Below the pieces are notes generated by a model that did no database searches, had not been told where the DNA came from, and worked only from the letters and a program-made list of their open reading frames with translations. The translations under genes and the position numbers were made by a program. From an uncultured Bacteroidota bacterium (GTDB taxonomy: Bacteria; Bacteroidota; Bacteroidia; Chitinophagales; Chitinophagaceae), in assembly GCA_903881265.1 (NCBI GenBank), contig CAIRSV010000125.1, positions 1-8,234 of the forward strand: 8,234 bases of DNA, given 5' to 3'. Below are positions 1-7,229 of the stretch, in pieces. Position 1 is the stretch's first letter. Every line of letters begins with the position of its first letter.

Positions 1-3000
1 GGTTTTGCACTCAAGGATGTAATACGAACATTCGATAATTCTTCACCACCTTCTACAGGAATATCCCATTCATCTAATCCGGTATTTCCAATAGGTGTTT
101 GTACATGCACTAAATCAGTACGTCCGAGGTATTCATAACCAAGTGCTCTGAATATATAATCGACAATCGAGGTGGCATTTTTAATATTCGGATGATCAAC
201 CATACCGGCTGGCTCAAAACGAGTGAAGATGAATTTATCGACAAACTCTTCTAACGGCACACCATATTGAAGACCGATGCTGATGGCAATCGCAAAACAG
301 TTCAACATACTTCGCATAGTAGCCCCTTCTTTACTCATATCGATGAAAATTTCACCTAATGTACCATCGCTGTATTCTCCAGTGCGAAGGAAGACCGCTT
401 GTCCACCTACTTTAGATTTGATAGTATAACCACGACGCTTAGCAGCGAGTGTTTTACGTTCAACGATACGTGATAGTTCACGTTTTAATTTTGTATCAGG
501 GCTCGCTTGTACGCGTTTGTTTACTTCTTCAAGCAATTCGCTGATTGTTAATTTGCCTAAATCGTGAATCACGTTTTCTGCAATTTCTGGAATACTAAGT
601 GTAGCGTCAGTTTCTGTAGTGTCTTTCACTTTTTTGTCACTCTTATTCGACAATGGCTGACTCATTTTGCTACCATCTCTGTAAAGCGCATTTGCTTTCA
701 AGCCAAGTTCCCAACTCATTTGGTAACATTCTTTGATTTCATCTACGTTGGCTTCGTTCGGAAGGTTGATTGTTTTTGAAATCGCACCGCTGATAAAAGG
801 TTGGGTAGCACCCATCATACGGATATGTCCTGAATGATGGATATAACGTTCTCCTTTTTGACCGCATTTGTTAGCGCAATCAAATACTGGTAAATGCTCA
901 TCTTTCAATAATGGAGCACCTTCCAACATCATAGTACCGCACACATAATCATTCGCCTTTTCAATCTCTTCATCTTTGAACCCTAATTCATCCAAGAGAG
1001 AAAAGAGCGGGCTCATATATTGTTCAGGTTGGAATCCAAGACGCTGCAAGCATTCTTCACCCAAATTATAGTGATTAAAAACGAAGGCAATATCGAATGA
1101 ACTTTCAACTGCGGTATCGAGTTTTTTCAATTCTTCGGCGATAAATCCTTTCGCGCTCAACGATTGATGATTGATGAACGGAGCACCTGCGAATGTGCCA
1201 TGTCCTTTTGCATATTTAACAATCGCATCATTTTCCTTATCAGAATAACCAAGGTTTTTCAATGCGGTTGGAATACTTTGATTGATAATTTTGAAGTAAC
1301 CACCACCACTTAATTTTTTGAATTTGACGAGCGCAAAATCAGGTTCAACACCAGTGGTGTCGCAGTCCATCACCAATCCGATAGTACCTGTAGGGGCTAT
1401 CACAGTTGACTGTGCATTGCGATAACCATATTTTTCACCCATTTGTACTGCATCATCCCAAGCCTTCGTAGCGGCTGTTAGCAAATAGTCGGGACAGTAT
1501 TTTGCTTTGATACCTTGTGGTTTGATTTCGATTCCGTCAAAGGCATCTTGCGCGTCATAGGCGGCAGCTCTATGGTTGCGCATCACACGAAGCATATGCG
1601 TTTTATTTTCTTCGTATTTGGCAAAGGTGCCTAAATGTTGCGCCATCTCAGCCGATGTTTTATACGATACACCCGTCATGATAGCCGTCAATGCACCTGC
1701 GATACCTCTCGCTTGCTCGCTATCGTAAGGAATTCCCTGCACCATCAGCAACGAACCAAGGTTAGCATAGCCTAAGCCAAGCGTACGATAGTCGTAACTC
1801 AATTGTGCTACTTCTTTTGAAGGGAATTGCGCCATCAATACCGAAACTTCAAGCACGACAGTCCAAAGACGAGTCACGTATTCATAACCGGTGACATCAA
1901 ACATATTTGATTCTTCGTTATAGAAGCGACGGAGATTCATGGAAGCCAAGTTGCAAGCAGTGTTATCGAGGAACATATATTCGCTACAAGGATTCGACGC
2001 ACGAATTTTTCCACCCTCAGGGCACGTATGCCATTCGTTGATTGTGGTATCGTATTGCGTTCCAGGATCGGCACACCGCCATGCGGCATAGGCAATTTGA
2101 TCCCACAAATCTTTTGCAGGAATTTTCTTCATCACCTTTCCATCGGTACGGGCTTTTAATTCCCAATCTTCACCATTTTGTAAGGCGTGGAAAAATTCAT
2201 TCGGTACACGAACTGAGTTATTTGAGTTTTGTCCGCTGACTGTTCGATAGGCTTCACCTTCATAGTCATTGCTATATCCAGCTGCAATAAGGGCAGCTAC
2301 TTTTTGTTCTTCCTCAACTTTCCAATTGATGAATTTTTCGATTTCAGGATGATCCATATCAAGGCATACCATTTTGGCTGCCCGGCGTGTCGTTCCTCCG
2401 CTTTTAATTGCACCCGCAGCACGATCACCAATTTTTAAGAAACTCATAATGCCACTTGACGTGCCACCACCGCTCAGTTTTTCACCTTCACCACGGATAT
2501 TCGAATAGTTGGTACCCACACCGCTACCGTATTTGAAGATACGTGCTTCACGTACCCACAAATCCATAATACCACCTTCGTTAACTAAGTCGTCGTCTAC
2601 ACTTAAAATAAAACAAGCGTGAGGTTGAGGACGCTCGTAGGCGTTTGTCGATTTACAAAGTTCGCCACTTGTTGGGTCAACATAATAATGCCCTTGTGCC
2701 TTACCCGTGATATTATACGATGCGTGTAATCCGGTATTAAACCATTGTGGCGAGTTTGGTGCGCAACTTTGATTGAGGATGGTATAGACCAACTCATCAT
2801 AAAAAACCTGCGCATCAGATGCACTGCTAAAATAATTATATTTTTCACCCCAGGTTCTCCAACAATGTGCCATACGGTGCGCCACTTCTTTGATAGACGT
2901 TTCGCGTCCGAGGCTTCCATCAGGTTGAGGAACACCTGCTTTACGGAAATATTTTTGAGCCAAGATATCGGTAGCGATTTGACTCCAATGTGAAGGCACT

Positions 3001-3155
3001 TCCACATTTTTCATTTCAAATACGACTTCGCCATTTGGATTGCGAATCACTGAGGTTCTATAATCATAGTCGAATTGGTCATAGACAGAAGCGGAGTCGT
3101 TGGTGTAATAACGATTGAATTGGAGTCCTTTAGTCGTTGTGTTTTTTTTACTCAT
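1..3155 (-). CDS. nrdJ: Adenosylcobalamin-dependent (class II) ribonucleoside-diphosphate reductase, C-terminus cut by window edge
   Basis: Reduces ribonucleotides to deoxyribonucleotides in the cytosol using a cobalamin-generated thiyl radical, so it works without oxygen or a separate radical subunit. The minus frame is open from the ATG at 3155-3153 to the window edge: 1051 residues and no stop. Motifs seen: the substrate-site block PNSPQWFN; Cys181 in HACFIL and Cys401 in TACNLASMNL, which align with the redox pair; N388-P-C390-S-E392, holding the predicted thiyl-radical Cys390 with the catalytic Asn and Glu; and the phosphate-binding APTGTIG at about 587-593, followed by a GVEP segment. 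From about residue 924 a TSCPD-type domain begins (RTGEYSDGTLGEIF, then FTRFEP and SIVDYIFRALGYEYL). The family's C-terminal Cys-rich tail would lie outside the window. The spacing Cys390 to Cys401 is 11, as in the Thermotoga enzyme. I read codons across the gene and found no frameshift. No Shine-Dalgarno is visible before the start. Confidence 0.97.
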   Translation of the reverse strand, partial: MSKKNTTTKGLQFNRYYTNDSASVYDQFDYDYRTSVIRNPNGEVVFEMKNVEVPSHWSQIATDILAQKYFRKAGVPQPDGSLGRETSIKEVAHRMAHCWRTWGEKYNYFSSASDAQVFYDELVYTILNQSCAPNSPQWFNTGLHASYNITGKAQGHYYVDPTSGELCKSTNAYERPQPHACFILSVDDDLVNEGGIMDLWVREARIFKYGSGVGTNYSNIRGEGEKLSGGGTSSGIMSFLKIGDRAAGAIKSGGTTRRAAKMVCLDMDHPEIEKFINWKVEEEQKVAALIAAGYSNDYEGEAYRTVSGQNSNNSVRVPNEFFHALQNGEDWELKARTDGKVMKKIPAKDLWDQIAYAAWRCADPGTQYDTTINEWHTCPEGGKIRASNPCSEYMFLDNTACNLASMNLRRFYNEESNMFDVTGYEYVTRLWTVVLEVSVLMAQFPSKEVAQLSYDYRTLGLGYANLGSLLMVQGIPYDSEQARGIAGALTAIMTGVSYKTSAEMAQHLGTFAKYEENKTHMLRVMRNHRAAAYDAQDAFDGIEIKPQGIKAKYCPDYLLTAATKAWDDAVQMGEKYGYRNAQSTVIAPTGTIGLVMDCDTTGVEPDFALVKFKKLSGGGYFKIINQSIPTALKNLGYSDKENDAIVKYAKGHGTFAGAPFINHQSLSAKGFIAEELKKLDTAVESSFDIAFVFNHYNLGEECLQRLGFQPEQYMSPLFSLLDELGFKDEEIEKANDYVCGTMMLEGAPLLKDEHLPVFDCANKCGQKGERYIHHSGHIRMMGATQPFISGAISKTINLPNEANVDEIKECYQMSWELGLKANALYRDGSKMSQPLSNKSDKKVKDTTETDATLSIPEIAENVIHDLGKLTISELLEEVNKRVQASPDTKLKRELSRIVERKTLAAKRRGYTIKSKVGGQAVFLRTGEYSDGTLGEIFIDMSKEGATMRSMLNCFAIAISIGLQYGVPLEEFVDKFIFTRFEPAGMVDHPNIKNATSIVDYIFRALGYEYLGRTDLVHVQTPIGNTGLDEWDIPVEGGEELSNVRITSLSAK

Positions 3156-3335
3156 GTTGTTGGGTACTATTCTTTTGGGTGTGTAAATTATGGGGGTTAT
3201 TTCCACTCTATCTTTCGATAATCAATATGCGTGAATTCGCCTACAAATCATAGATCAAAAAAATGGAAATTGTTTTCTTTTCAGATTGTGGTACGAAGAT
3301 ATTTTTCTGCAAGTACTTTGTCTGTTTTGTTTATT

Positions 3336-3346
3336 CACATAATGTG
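3336..3346. promoter_or_regulatory. 11-bp perfect palindrome, possible operator upstream of nrdJ
   Basis: CACATAATGTG is a perfect inverted repeat of two 5-base arms around a central A. It lies 180 bp upstream of the nrdJ start and just beyond the stop of the doubtful 73-codon ORF. It is shorter than a NrdR box (about 16 bp, usually in tandem pairs) and does not match that consensus, so no regulator can be named. A chance palindrome in AT-rich DNA is possible. Confidence 0.2.
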
Positions 3347-3350
3347 TATA

Positions 3351-3572
3351 TTAACAAGGGATGATGGCACCTTGTAGCAAAATCAATATGTATAACGATG
3401 TGAATAAAAAAAAATAGTTTATCGAAAAATTCAATGGTTTAGCAATGTGTTGATTGCGTGCTTTTACAGGCTCACTTTTTAGTACAGAATATTGATAGAT
3501 GTCTGTTTTTAAATCACATTCCACAACGATTTTAACATGGGTTGAATCGCAGGTTGTTTCAATGCGTGCCAT
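3351..3572 (-). CDS. Doubtful small hypothetical protein, 73 aa
   Basis: I do not recognise this protein. The reading frame starts at an ATG at 3572, 54 bp from the divergent glycosyltransferase start. The first 47 or so residues are mixed polar (MARIETTCDSTHVKIVVECD and on). Residues 49-71 are strongly hydrophobic and aromatic (NYFFLFTSLYILILLQGAI), which would make a single membrane segment near the C-terminus. Part of that hydrophobic stretch is encoded by a 9-A run (3406-3414 on the plus strand), so it could be a product of base composition or of a slipped frame. No promoter of the Bacteroidota type is visible before it. It may be a small real membrane protein, the remnant of a longer gene, or a chance ORF. 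Confidence 0.22.
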   Translation of the reverse strand: MARIETTCDSTHVKIVVECDLKTDIYQYSVLKSEPVKARNQHIAKPLNFSINYFFLFTSLYILILLQGAIIPC

Positions 3573-3588
3573 GGCCTATACGAGCACG

Positions 3589-3619
3589 TTTGTGTTTTAA
3601 CTAATTTCAGTTACTTTCG
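3589..3619 (+). promoter_or_regulatory. Bacteroidota-type promoter of the glycosyltransferase gene
   Basis: TTTG at 3589-3592 and TACTTTCG at 3612-3619 are separated by 19 bases. The known Bacteroidota vegetative consensus is TTTG, about 19 bases, TAnnTTTG, so only one -7 base differs. The -7 box ends 7 bases before the ATG at 3627, so transcription would begin at or next to the start codon. The message would be leaderless or nearly so. Confidence 0.55.
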
Positions 3620-3626
3620 CTCCTGC

Positions 3627-4358
3627 ATGCTATTCCCATCTATTTCACTAATCATACCTTGTTATAATGAGGCCGATCGCATGGACCTGATGTTCGATGG
3701 CATAGCAGCGTTTGTCGAGCAATGGCAAGGCGATAGTGAAATAATCCTTGTCGATGATGGTAGCAAGGATGGTAGTGATGTTCTTTTTCGCAATCACGCT
3801 ATCTATCAGCGCTTGCAGAAAGAACATCGCATCGTTTTATTGCAACAACAAAATACCGGTAAAGGTGGTGCGTTGAAACTAGGTGCTGCAAACGCGACGA
3901 ACGATTTTATACTTACCTTGGATGCCGATATGGCCACATCGCCGGTGCAATTGATGCAATGGCTGGCTCTCAAGCAAACATTTCGCTTGGATGAGGTATT
4001 GATTGGTTCAAGAGAATTGACGCAATCTGTGATTCACGAGGCGCTTATACGAAAATGGATAGGCAACCTATTTAATTACCTTATTCGAACGGCGGTGGAT
4101 TTGCCTTTTCGTGATACGCAGTGTGGCTTTAAACTATACCCGTCTTTTATTGCGAAGGATGTGTTTGCACAACTCAACACATTGGGGTGGTCGCACGATG
4201 TTGAAATACTGATTCGAGTAAGAAAATTAGGTTATTCAGTCACTGAAATGCCTGTCCATTGGACTGCTGTGAAAGGCAGTAAAATCAAAGTGTTACGTGA
4301 CAGTTGGGTGATGTTTTGGGAGGTCGTTAAAATAAGGCAACTGACTCAAAAAAAATGA
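3627..4358 (+). CDS. Family-2 glycosyltransferase, dolichyl/polyprenyl-phosphate glucosyltransferase-like
   Basis: Predicted to transfer a sugar from a nucleotide donor, probably to a polyprenyl-phosphate carrier at the cytoplasmic face of the membrane. The 243 residues form one GT-A domain. SLIIPCYNEADR (7-18) and EIILVDDGSKDGS (38-50) bind the nucleotide; NTGKGGALKLGA (76-87) follows; LDADMA (98-103) supplies the metal-binding D99-x-D101; DLPFRDTQCGFKLY (158-171) and the EILIRVRKLGY/EMPVHW block resemble the acceptor side of ALG5-like enzymes. I see no transmembrane helix at either end, unlike eukaryotic ALG5 with its N-terminal anchor, so membrane association would be peripheral. It stands alone behind its own promoter and converges with pyruvate kinase across 26 bp. 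Neighbours give no pathway. Sugar and acceptor cannot be read from sequence; a polyprenyl-phosphate mannose synthase-like role is the main alternative. Confidence 0.88.
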   Translation: MLFPSISLIIPCYNEADRMDLMFDGIAAFVEQWQGDSEIILVDDGSKDGSDVLFRNHAIYQRLQKEHRIVLLQQQNTGKGGALKLGAANATNDFILTLDADMATSPVQLMQWLALKQTFRLDEVLIGSRELTQSVIHEALIRKWIGNLFNYLIRTAVDLPFRDTQCGFKLYPSFIAKDVFAQLNTLGWSHDVEILIRVRKLGYSVTEMPVHWTAVKGSKIKVLRDSWVMFWEVVKIRQLTQKK

Positions 4359-4384
4359 TGGCTGTCGTTCATTGTTACACGATG

Positions 4385-5818
4385 TTATTTCACTTTTGAA
4401 ATTTTAATTGCATTGGTTGGCAGATGCTCTTTTACAGGTGTACTTCCTGTGTTAATAACCACATCGCCTTCTTTCAATAGTCCTTTGGATTTGATAATTT
4501 CAATTTGATCGTTGATAATTTCATCCAAGCTATTTTCTTTGTCATAGTAAAAGGCTTGAACGCCCCAACTCAAACTCAATTGATTGACTAATGATTGGGT
4601 TTTTGTAAAAATATACAAGCGCGATTTAGGACGAAAACTCGACAACATAAAACCCGTAAAGCCACTCTGCGTCATGCCGATAATCGCATTGGCATTGACA
4701 TCATCGGCTATCTTACACGCATTGTAGCAAAGCGCATCTGAAAGGAAGGATGGCGAATGTGGCTGAGGAATCAAATTTTTGTTATAGACAATTTCTTCTT
4801 TTTCTACTTCGGCAATAATCTTACTCATTGTTTCTACCACCAACGACGGATGATTGCCCATCGCTGTTTCTCCGCTTAGCATGACCGCGTCAGCACCTTC
4901 AAGCACGGCATTTGCCACATCGGTAATTTCGCTTCGGTTAGGTTTTACGCGGTCTATCATACTCTCCATCATTTGTGTCGCGATAATGACAGGTTTCGCA
5001 CGATGGATACACTTGCGAATAATGTTTTTTTGTATCATCGGTATTTGCTCTACAGGCAGTTCTACACCTAGATCGCCGCGAGCCACCATAATAGCATCGC
5101 TGGCTAAAATAATTTCACGTATATGTTCGATAGCTTCTGGCTTTTCAATCTTAGCAATGATTTTCGCATTGCTTCCTTTTTCTTTTAAGATGCTGCGCAG
5201 CTGATGAATATCATCGGGGTTGCGCACAAATGAAAGGGCTACCCAATCGATATTCTGTGAGATGATAAAATCGATATCGATGAGGTCTTTTTGCGTAAGT
5301 GCGGGTAATGATATTTTTGTTTCGGGTAAATTGATGCCTTTTTTTGAACTTAATAATCCAGGCGTGGTTACCACAGCCGACACGTCGAAGTTGCTATGAA
5401 TTTCAGTGATACGCACCTCGATTTTTCCATCATCGATCAATATCTTTTCGCCAACCTTGACATCGCTATGAAAATTAGGATATGAAAGATAAACGCGCGA
5501 TTTAGTACCGATGCATTTTTCCATCGTGAAGGTGATGGTATCGCCGAGGTGTAATTCAACACCATTGTTTTCAACTTCACCTATTCGAAGCTTAGGCCCT
5601 TGCAGATCGGCTAGAATGGCAATGTTGAACGGATATTGTTCGTTGATTTTTGTAATGATATTTATAACACTCGCGTGGTCTTCGTGTTTGCCATGCGAAA
5701 AATTTAATCGAAAGACATCAACGCCGGCATGCACCAAACCGATTATCTTCTCGTATGTATTGCAGGCAGGGCCAACGGTTGCAATGATTTTTGTCTTTTG
5801 ATTCTTGCGTTCTGTCAT
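4385..5818 (-). CDS. pyk: Pyruvate kinase
   Basis: Converts phosphoenolpyruvate and ADP to pyruvate and ATP, the last step of glycolysis, in the cytosol. The 477 residues match the usual length. The barrel starts with TKIIATVGPACN (9-20) and RLNFSHG (37-43); ADLQGPKLRIGE (70-81) leads into the B domain (about 82-165). IIAKIEKPEAIEHI (220-233) holds the catalytic Lys223 and metal ligand Glu225. ARGDLGVELP (246-255) holds metal ligand Asp249. ATQMMESMI (280-288) and NRSEITDVANAV (294-305) complete the site. A full C-terminal domain (about 355-477) is present. Residue 76 is Lys where potassium-dependent enzymes such as rabbit PKM1 have Glu117; family work links Lys here to potassium independence. 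The gene is monocistronic by layout: the upstream gene ends 161 bp away and a promoter-like sequence abuts the start. It converges with the glycosyltransferase. Confidence 0.97.
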   Translation of the reverse strand: MTERKNQKTKIIATVGPACNTYEKIIGLVHAGVDVFRLNFSHGKHEDHASVINIITKINEQYPFNIAILADLQGPKLRIGEVENNGVELHLGDTITFTMEKCIGTKSRVYLSYPNFHSDVKVGEKILIDDGKIEVRITEIHSNFDVSAVVTTPGLLSSKKGINLPETKISLPALTQKDLIDIDFIISQNIDWVALSFVRNPDDIHQLRSILKEKGSNAKIIAKIEKPEAIEHIREIILASDAIMVARGDLGVELPVEQIPMIQKNIIRKCIHRAKPVIIATQMMESMIDRVKPNRSEITDVANAVLEGADAVMLSGETAMGNHPSLVVETMSKIIAEVEKEEIVYNKNLIPQPHSPSFLSDALCYNACKIADDVNANAIIGMTQSGFTGFMLSSFRPKSRLYIFTKTQSLVNQLSLSWGVQAFYYDKENSLDEIINDQIEIIKSKGLLKEGDVVINTGSTPVKEHLPTNAIKISKVK

Positions 5819-5822
5819 GCTG

Positions 5823-5854
5823 CAAAGTTGCGTGATTTTAGGCGGGTATCAAAA
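5823..5854 (-). promoter_or_regulatory. Bacteroidota-type promoter of pyk
   Basis: Read on the minus strand, TTTTGA (5854-5849) is followed after 18 bases by CAACTTTG (5830-5823). The -7 box differs from TAnnTTTG in its first base, and the TTTG spacing to it is close to the consensus of about 19. The box ends 4 bases before the pyk ATG at 5818. As with the glycosyltransferase, this predicts an almost leaderless message and fits the absence of a Shine-Dalgarno sequence. Confidence 0.5.
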
Positions 5855-5979
5855 TGAACTTTTTATCAATTTCATCTTGGGCAGGTGTTCGATGAAGCAT
5901 TACCATTGGTCTACATCCCATAGCATGTGGATGATGGCAAGGTCACGTAGTTAATTTCTCAACAGCGATTTGCCACCCA

Positions 5980-7188
5980 TTATGTATAGGCATAGTCGCT
6001 GAGATAATCAAAGAATGTCGTCAGTTTGCCGTCTTCGCAAATGGTAGCTCGCTCTATCATATCTGTGCGGTTGTTCAACGCCAAATCGAGTAGCACATTG
6101 ATTTGAAGATAGCCTCCAAAATATTTCGATGCATCACGTGGCAGTTCATTCGGTAAATTATCGACAGCCATGATATCGATGGTATTCGGTGAATTTAGAA
6201 ATGCGGCGGTTTTAGAAAAGTCGTTGCGATTGATACCATAAACAGGATCAGCGATAGTGGTGGCTCCAACATTACAAGGAACTGAACCGTTTTCGTCACA
6301 CGTGATATCAGAAATCACAGTGAGTTTAAAATCGGGCGATTGCATATCATTCAATTCAAAAAGGCGCGGCACATCATGATCCCAATACACACCATTCATC
6401 AAAATATCTGACACCCGTGTATACGGTAAGAAAAGACATTGATACGCTGCAGGATGCTGATGAAAATCGTCTCGGTCATATTGACCAGTATCGATACGAG
6501 CATATAGCTCTTTGCCTTTGAGGTGCGTGAAGACGGGATAGTCGTATTGCTTTATAAGGAAATCTTCGGGTGTCACTTCTGCAATGTCGAGGTAATTAAG
6601 GATGTCGAGCACGCCGGTTGACACACGACCTGAACCTGTCACTACAATTTTTATAGGCGGTACACTAAACGATTCATACGACTCCTTCAGCGCTGAGAAA
6701 TTCTTCAAGGTATGCACAGCTGCAAGATCAAAGGTGCCGAATTTTTTACCATAGGTCAGCAAGCCATTATGTGCGCCTACCACACCTGCCCAATAGCCAA
6801 ACCCGACTACCCGATGTCCGTCGTCGTGGGTTAGGCATTCATAATCGATCATCCGAATATTCTTTTCTAATAGGGCCTTCATCAATGTCTTGTTGTGGGC
6901 CTGTTTTTTCTTGGTGTGTGAAAAGAAAAGATAGGTTTTGCCATCGATGAGCGTATCGATCAGCGCTTCTTTTACGCCAAAAATAATAGTACACGAACTG
7001 AGGTCTTCTTGCAGTTGTATCCCTTCGTTGCTGTATTCAGCATCTGTAAAACAGCGGATGGCTGAGGGTTGCACCAAGAACTCGATTGTGGGGTTGAGTG
7101 TTTGAATTTCCTTGCATTGTTTGGGCGAAAATGGCGCCCGATTGTCTTGTGGTATTTTCCCTTCTCTTACAATTCCGATTCGTATCAT
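5980..7188 (-). CDS. Saccharopine dehydrogenase-like (LYS1/AlaDH-PNT superfamily) oxidoreductase
   Basis: A cytosolic NAD(P)-linked amino-acid dehydrogenase of 402 residues. The N-terminal alanine dehydrogenase/transhydrogenase-type domain begins with IVREGKIPQDNRAPFSP, where Arg17 aligns with Arg18 of yeast lysine-forming saccharopine dehydrogenase. FGVKEA (70-75) gives Lys73, and FFSHTKKKQAHN gives His91; these correspond to the yeast acid-base pair Lys77 and His96. HRVVGFGYWAGVVGAHNGL (125-143) matches the family's RRVAAFGFYAGFAGA. The dinucleotide fold is at IKIVVTGSGRVSTG (179-192), and VISDITCDENGSVPCN (291-306) resembles the later substrate-site block. Retained catalytic residues suggest an active enzyme acting on saccharopine, forming or degrading lysine, but alanine dehydrogenase-type activity cannot be excluded. 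No other lysine gene is nearby. It is divergent from hscB with 41 bp between starts, and no gene follows it on the same strand closely enough to suggest an operon. Confidence 0.85.
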   Translation of the reverse strand: MIRIGIVREGKIPQDNRAPFSPKQCKEIQTLNPTIEFLVQPSAIRCFTDAEYSNEGIQLQEDLSSCTIIFGVKEALIDTLIDGKTYLFFSHTKKKQAHNKTLMKALLEKNIRMIDYECLTHDDGHRVVGFGYWAGVVGAHNGLLTYGKKFGTFDLAAVHTLKNFSALKESYESFSVPPIKIVVTGSGRVSTGVLDILNYLDIAEVTPEDFLIKQYDYPVFTHLKGKELYARIDTGQYDRDDFHQHPAAYQCLFLPYTRVSDILMNGVYWDHDVPRLFELNDMQSPDFKLTVISDITCDENGSVPCNVGATTIADPVYGINRNDFSKTAAFLNSPNTIDIMAVDNLPNELPRDASKYFGGYLQINVLLDLALNNRTDMIERATICEDGKLTTFFDYLSDYAYT

Positions 7189-7210
7189 TGCATTTTACTA
7201 ATTAAGTGTG

Positions 7211-7218
7211 TAAAGATA
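7211..7218 (-). promoter_or_regulatory. Candidate -7 box for the saccharopine dehydrogenase-like gene
   Basis: TATCTTTA on the minus strand (7218-7211) matches TAnnTTTG except for the last base, and lies 22 bases upstream of the ATG at 7188. A -33 TTTG at the usual distance would fall inside the start of hscB, and none is clear there. The 41-bp gap must hold promoters for both divergent genes. Confidence 0.3.
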
Positions 7219-7229
7219 ATTGAAACCCT

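Larger units (their letters stand above)
3156..3626. other. Intergenic region between divergent nrdJ and glycosyltransferase
   Basis: This 471-bp AT-rich stretch separates two divergent genes. It holds the promoter of the glycosyltransferase at its right end, a doubtful 73-codon minus-strand ORF (3351-3572), an 11-bp palindrome (3336-3346), an inverted repeat ACAAGG/CCTTGT (3354-3359 and 3370-3375), and a 9-A run at 3406-3414. The nrdJ side (3156-3335) shows only a poor -7 candidate (TAATTTAC on the minus strand, 3190-3183). I saw no cobalamin-riboswitch B12 box (GCCACTG type) on the minus strand, so B12 control of nrdJ by a riboswitch is not supported here. Confidence 0.6.

Noticed and set aside
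2603..3007. 134-codon minus-strand ORF and several plus-strand ORFs (564-779, 2042-2239, 2229-2438, 2745-2993)
   Set aside because: All lie inside nrdJ in other frames; the nrdJ frame is continuous across them with recognisable motifs, and the alternative products look like no protein family.
3336..3346. NrdR box
   Set aside because: The palindrome is shorter than the 16-bp NrdR box, differs from its ACACTATAT-type core and is not paired with a second site.
3156..3350. Cobalamin riboswitch ahead of nrdJ
   Set aside because: No B12-box-like sequence on the minus strand and too little structured sequence; not supported by reading alone.
4359..4384. Bidirectional terminator between the convergent glycosyltransferase and pyk genes
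   Set aside because: The 26-bp gap shows no inverted repeat with a T-run; termination here may lie inside the genes or be factor-dependent.
4854..5801. Plus-strand ORFs at 4854-5204 and 5511-5801 and a minus-strand ORF at 7448-7642
   Set aside because: They are opposite-strand shadows of pyk and hscB, whose own frames are complete and motif-rich.
5914..5933. CATCC/GGATG inverted repeat downstream of the saccharopine dehydrogenase-like gene as a terminator
   Set aside because: Only 5 bp with a 10-base loop and no T-run on either strand; too weak to call.
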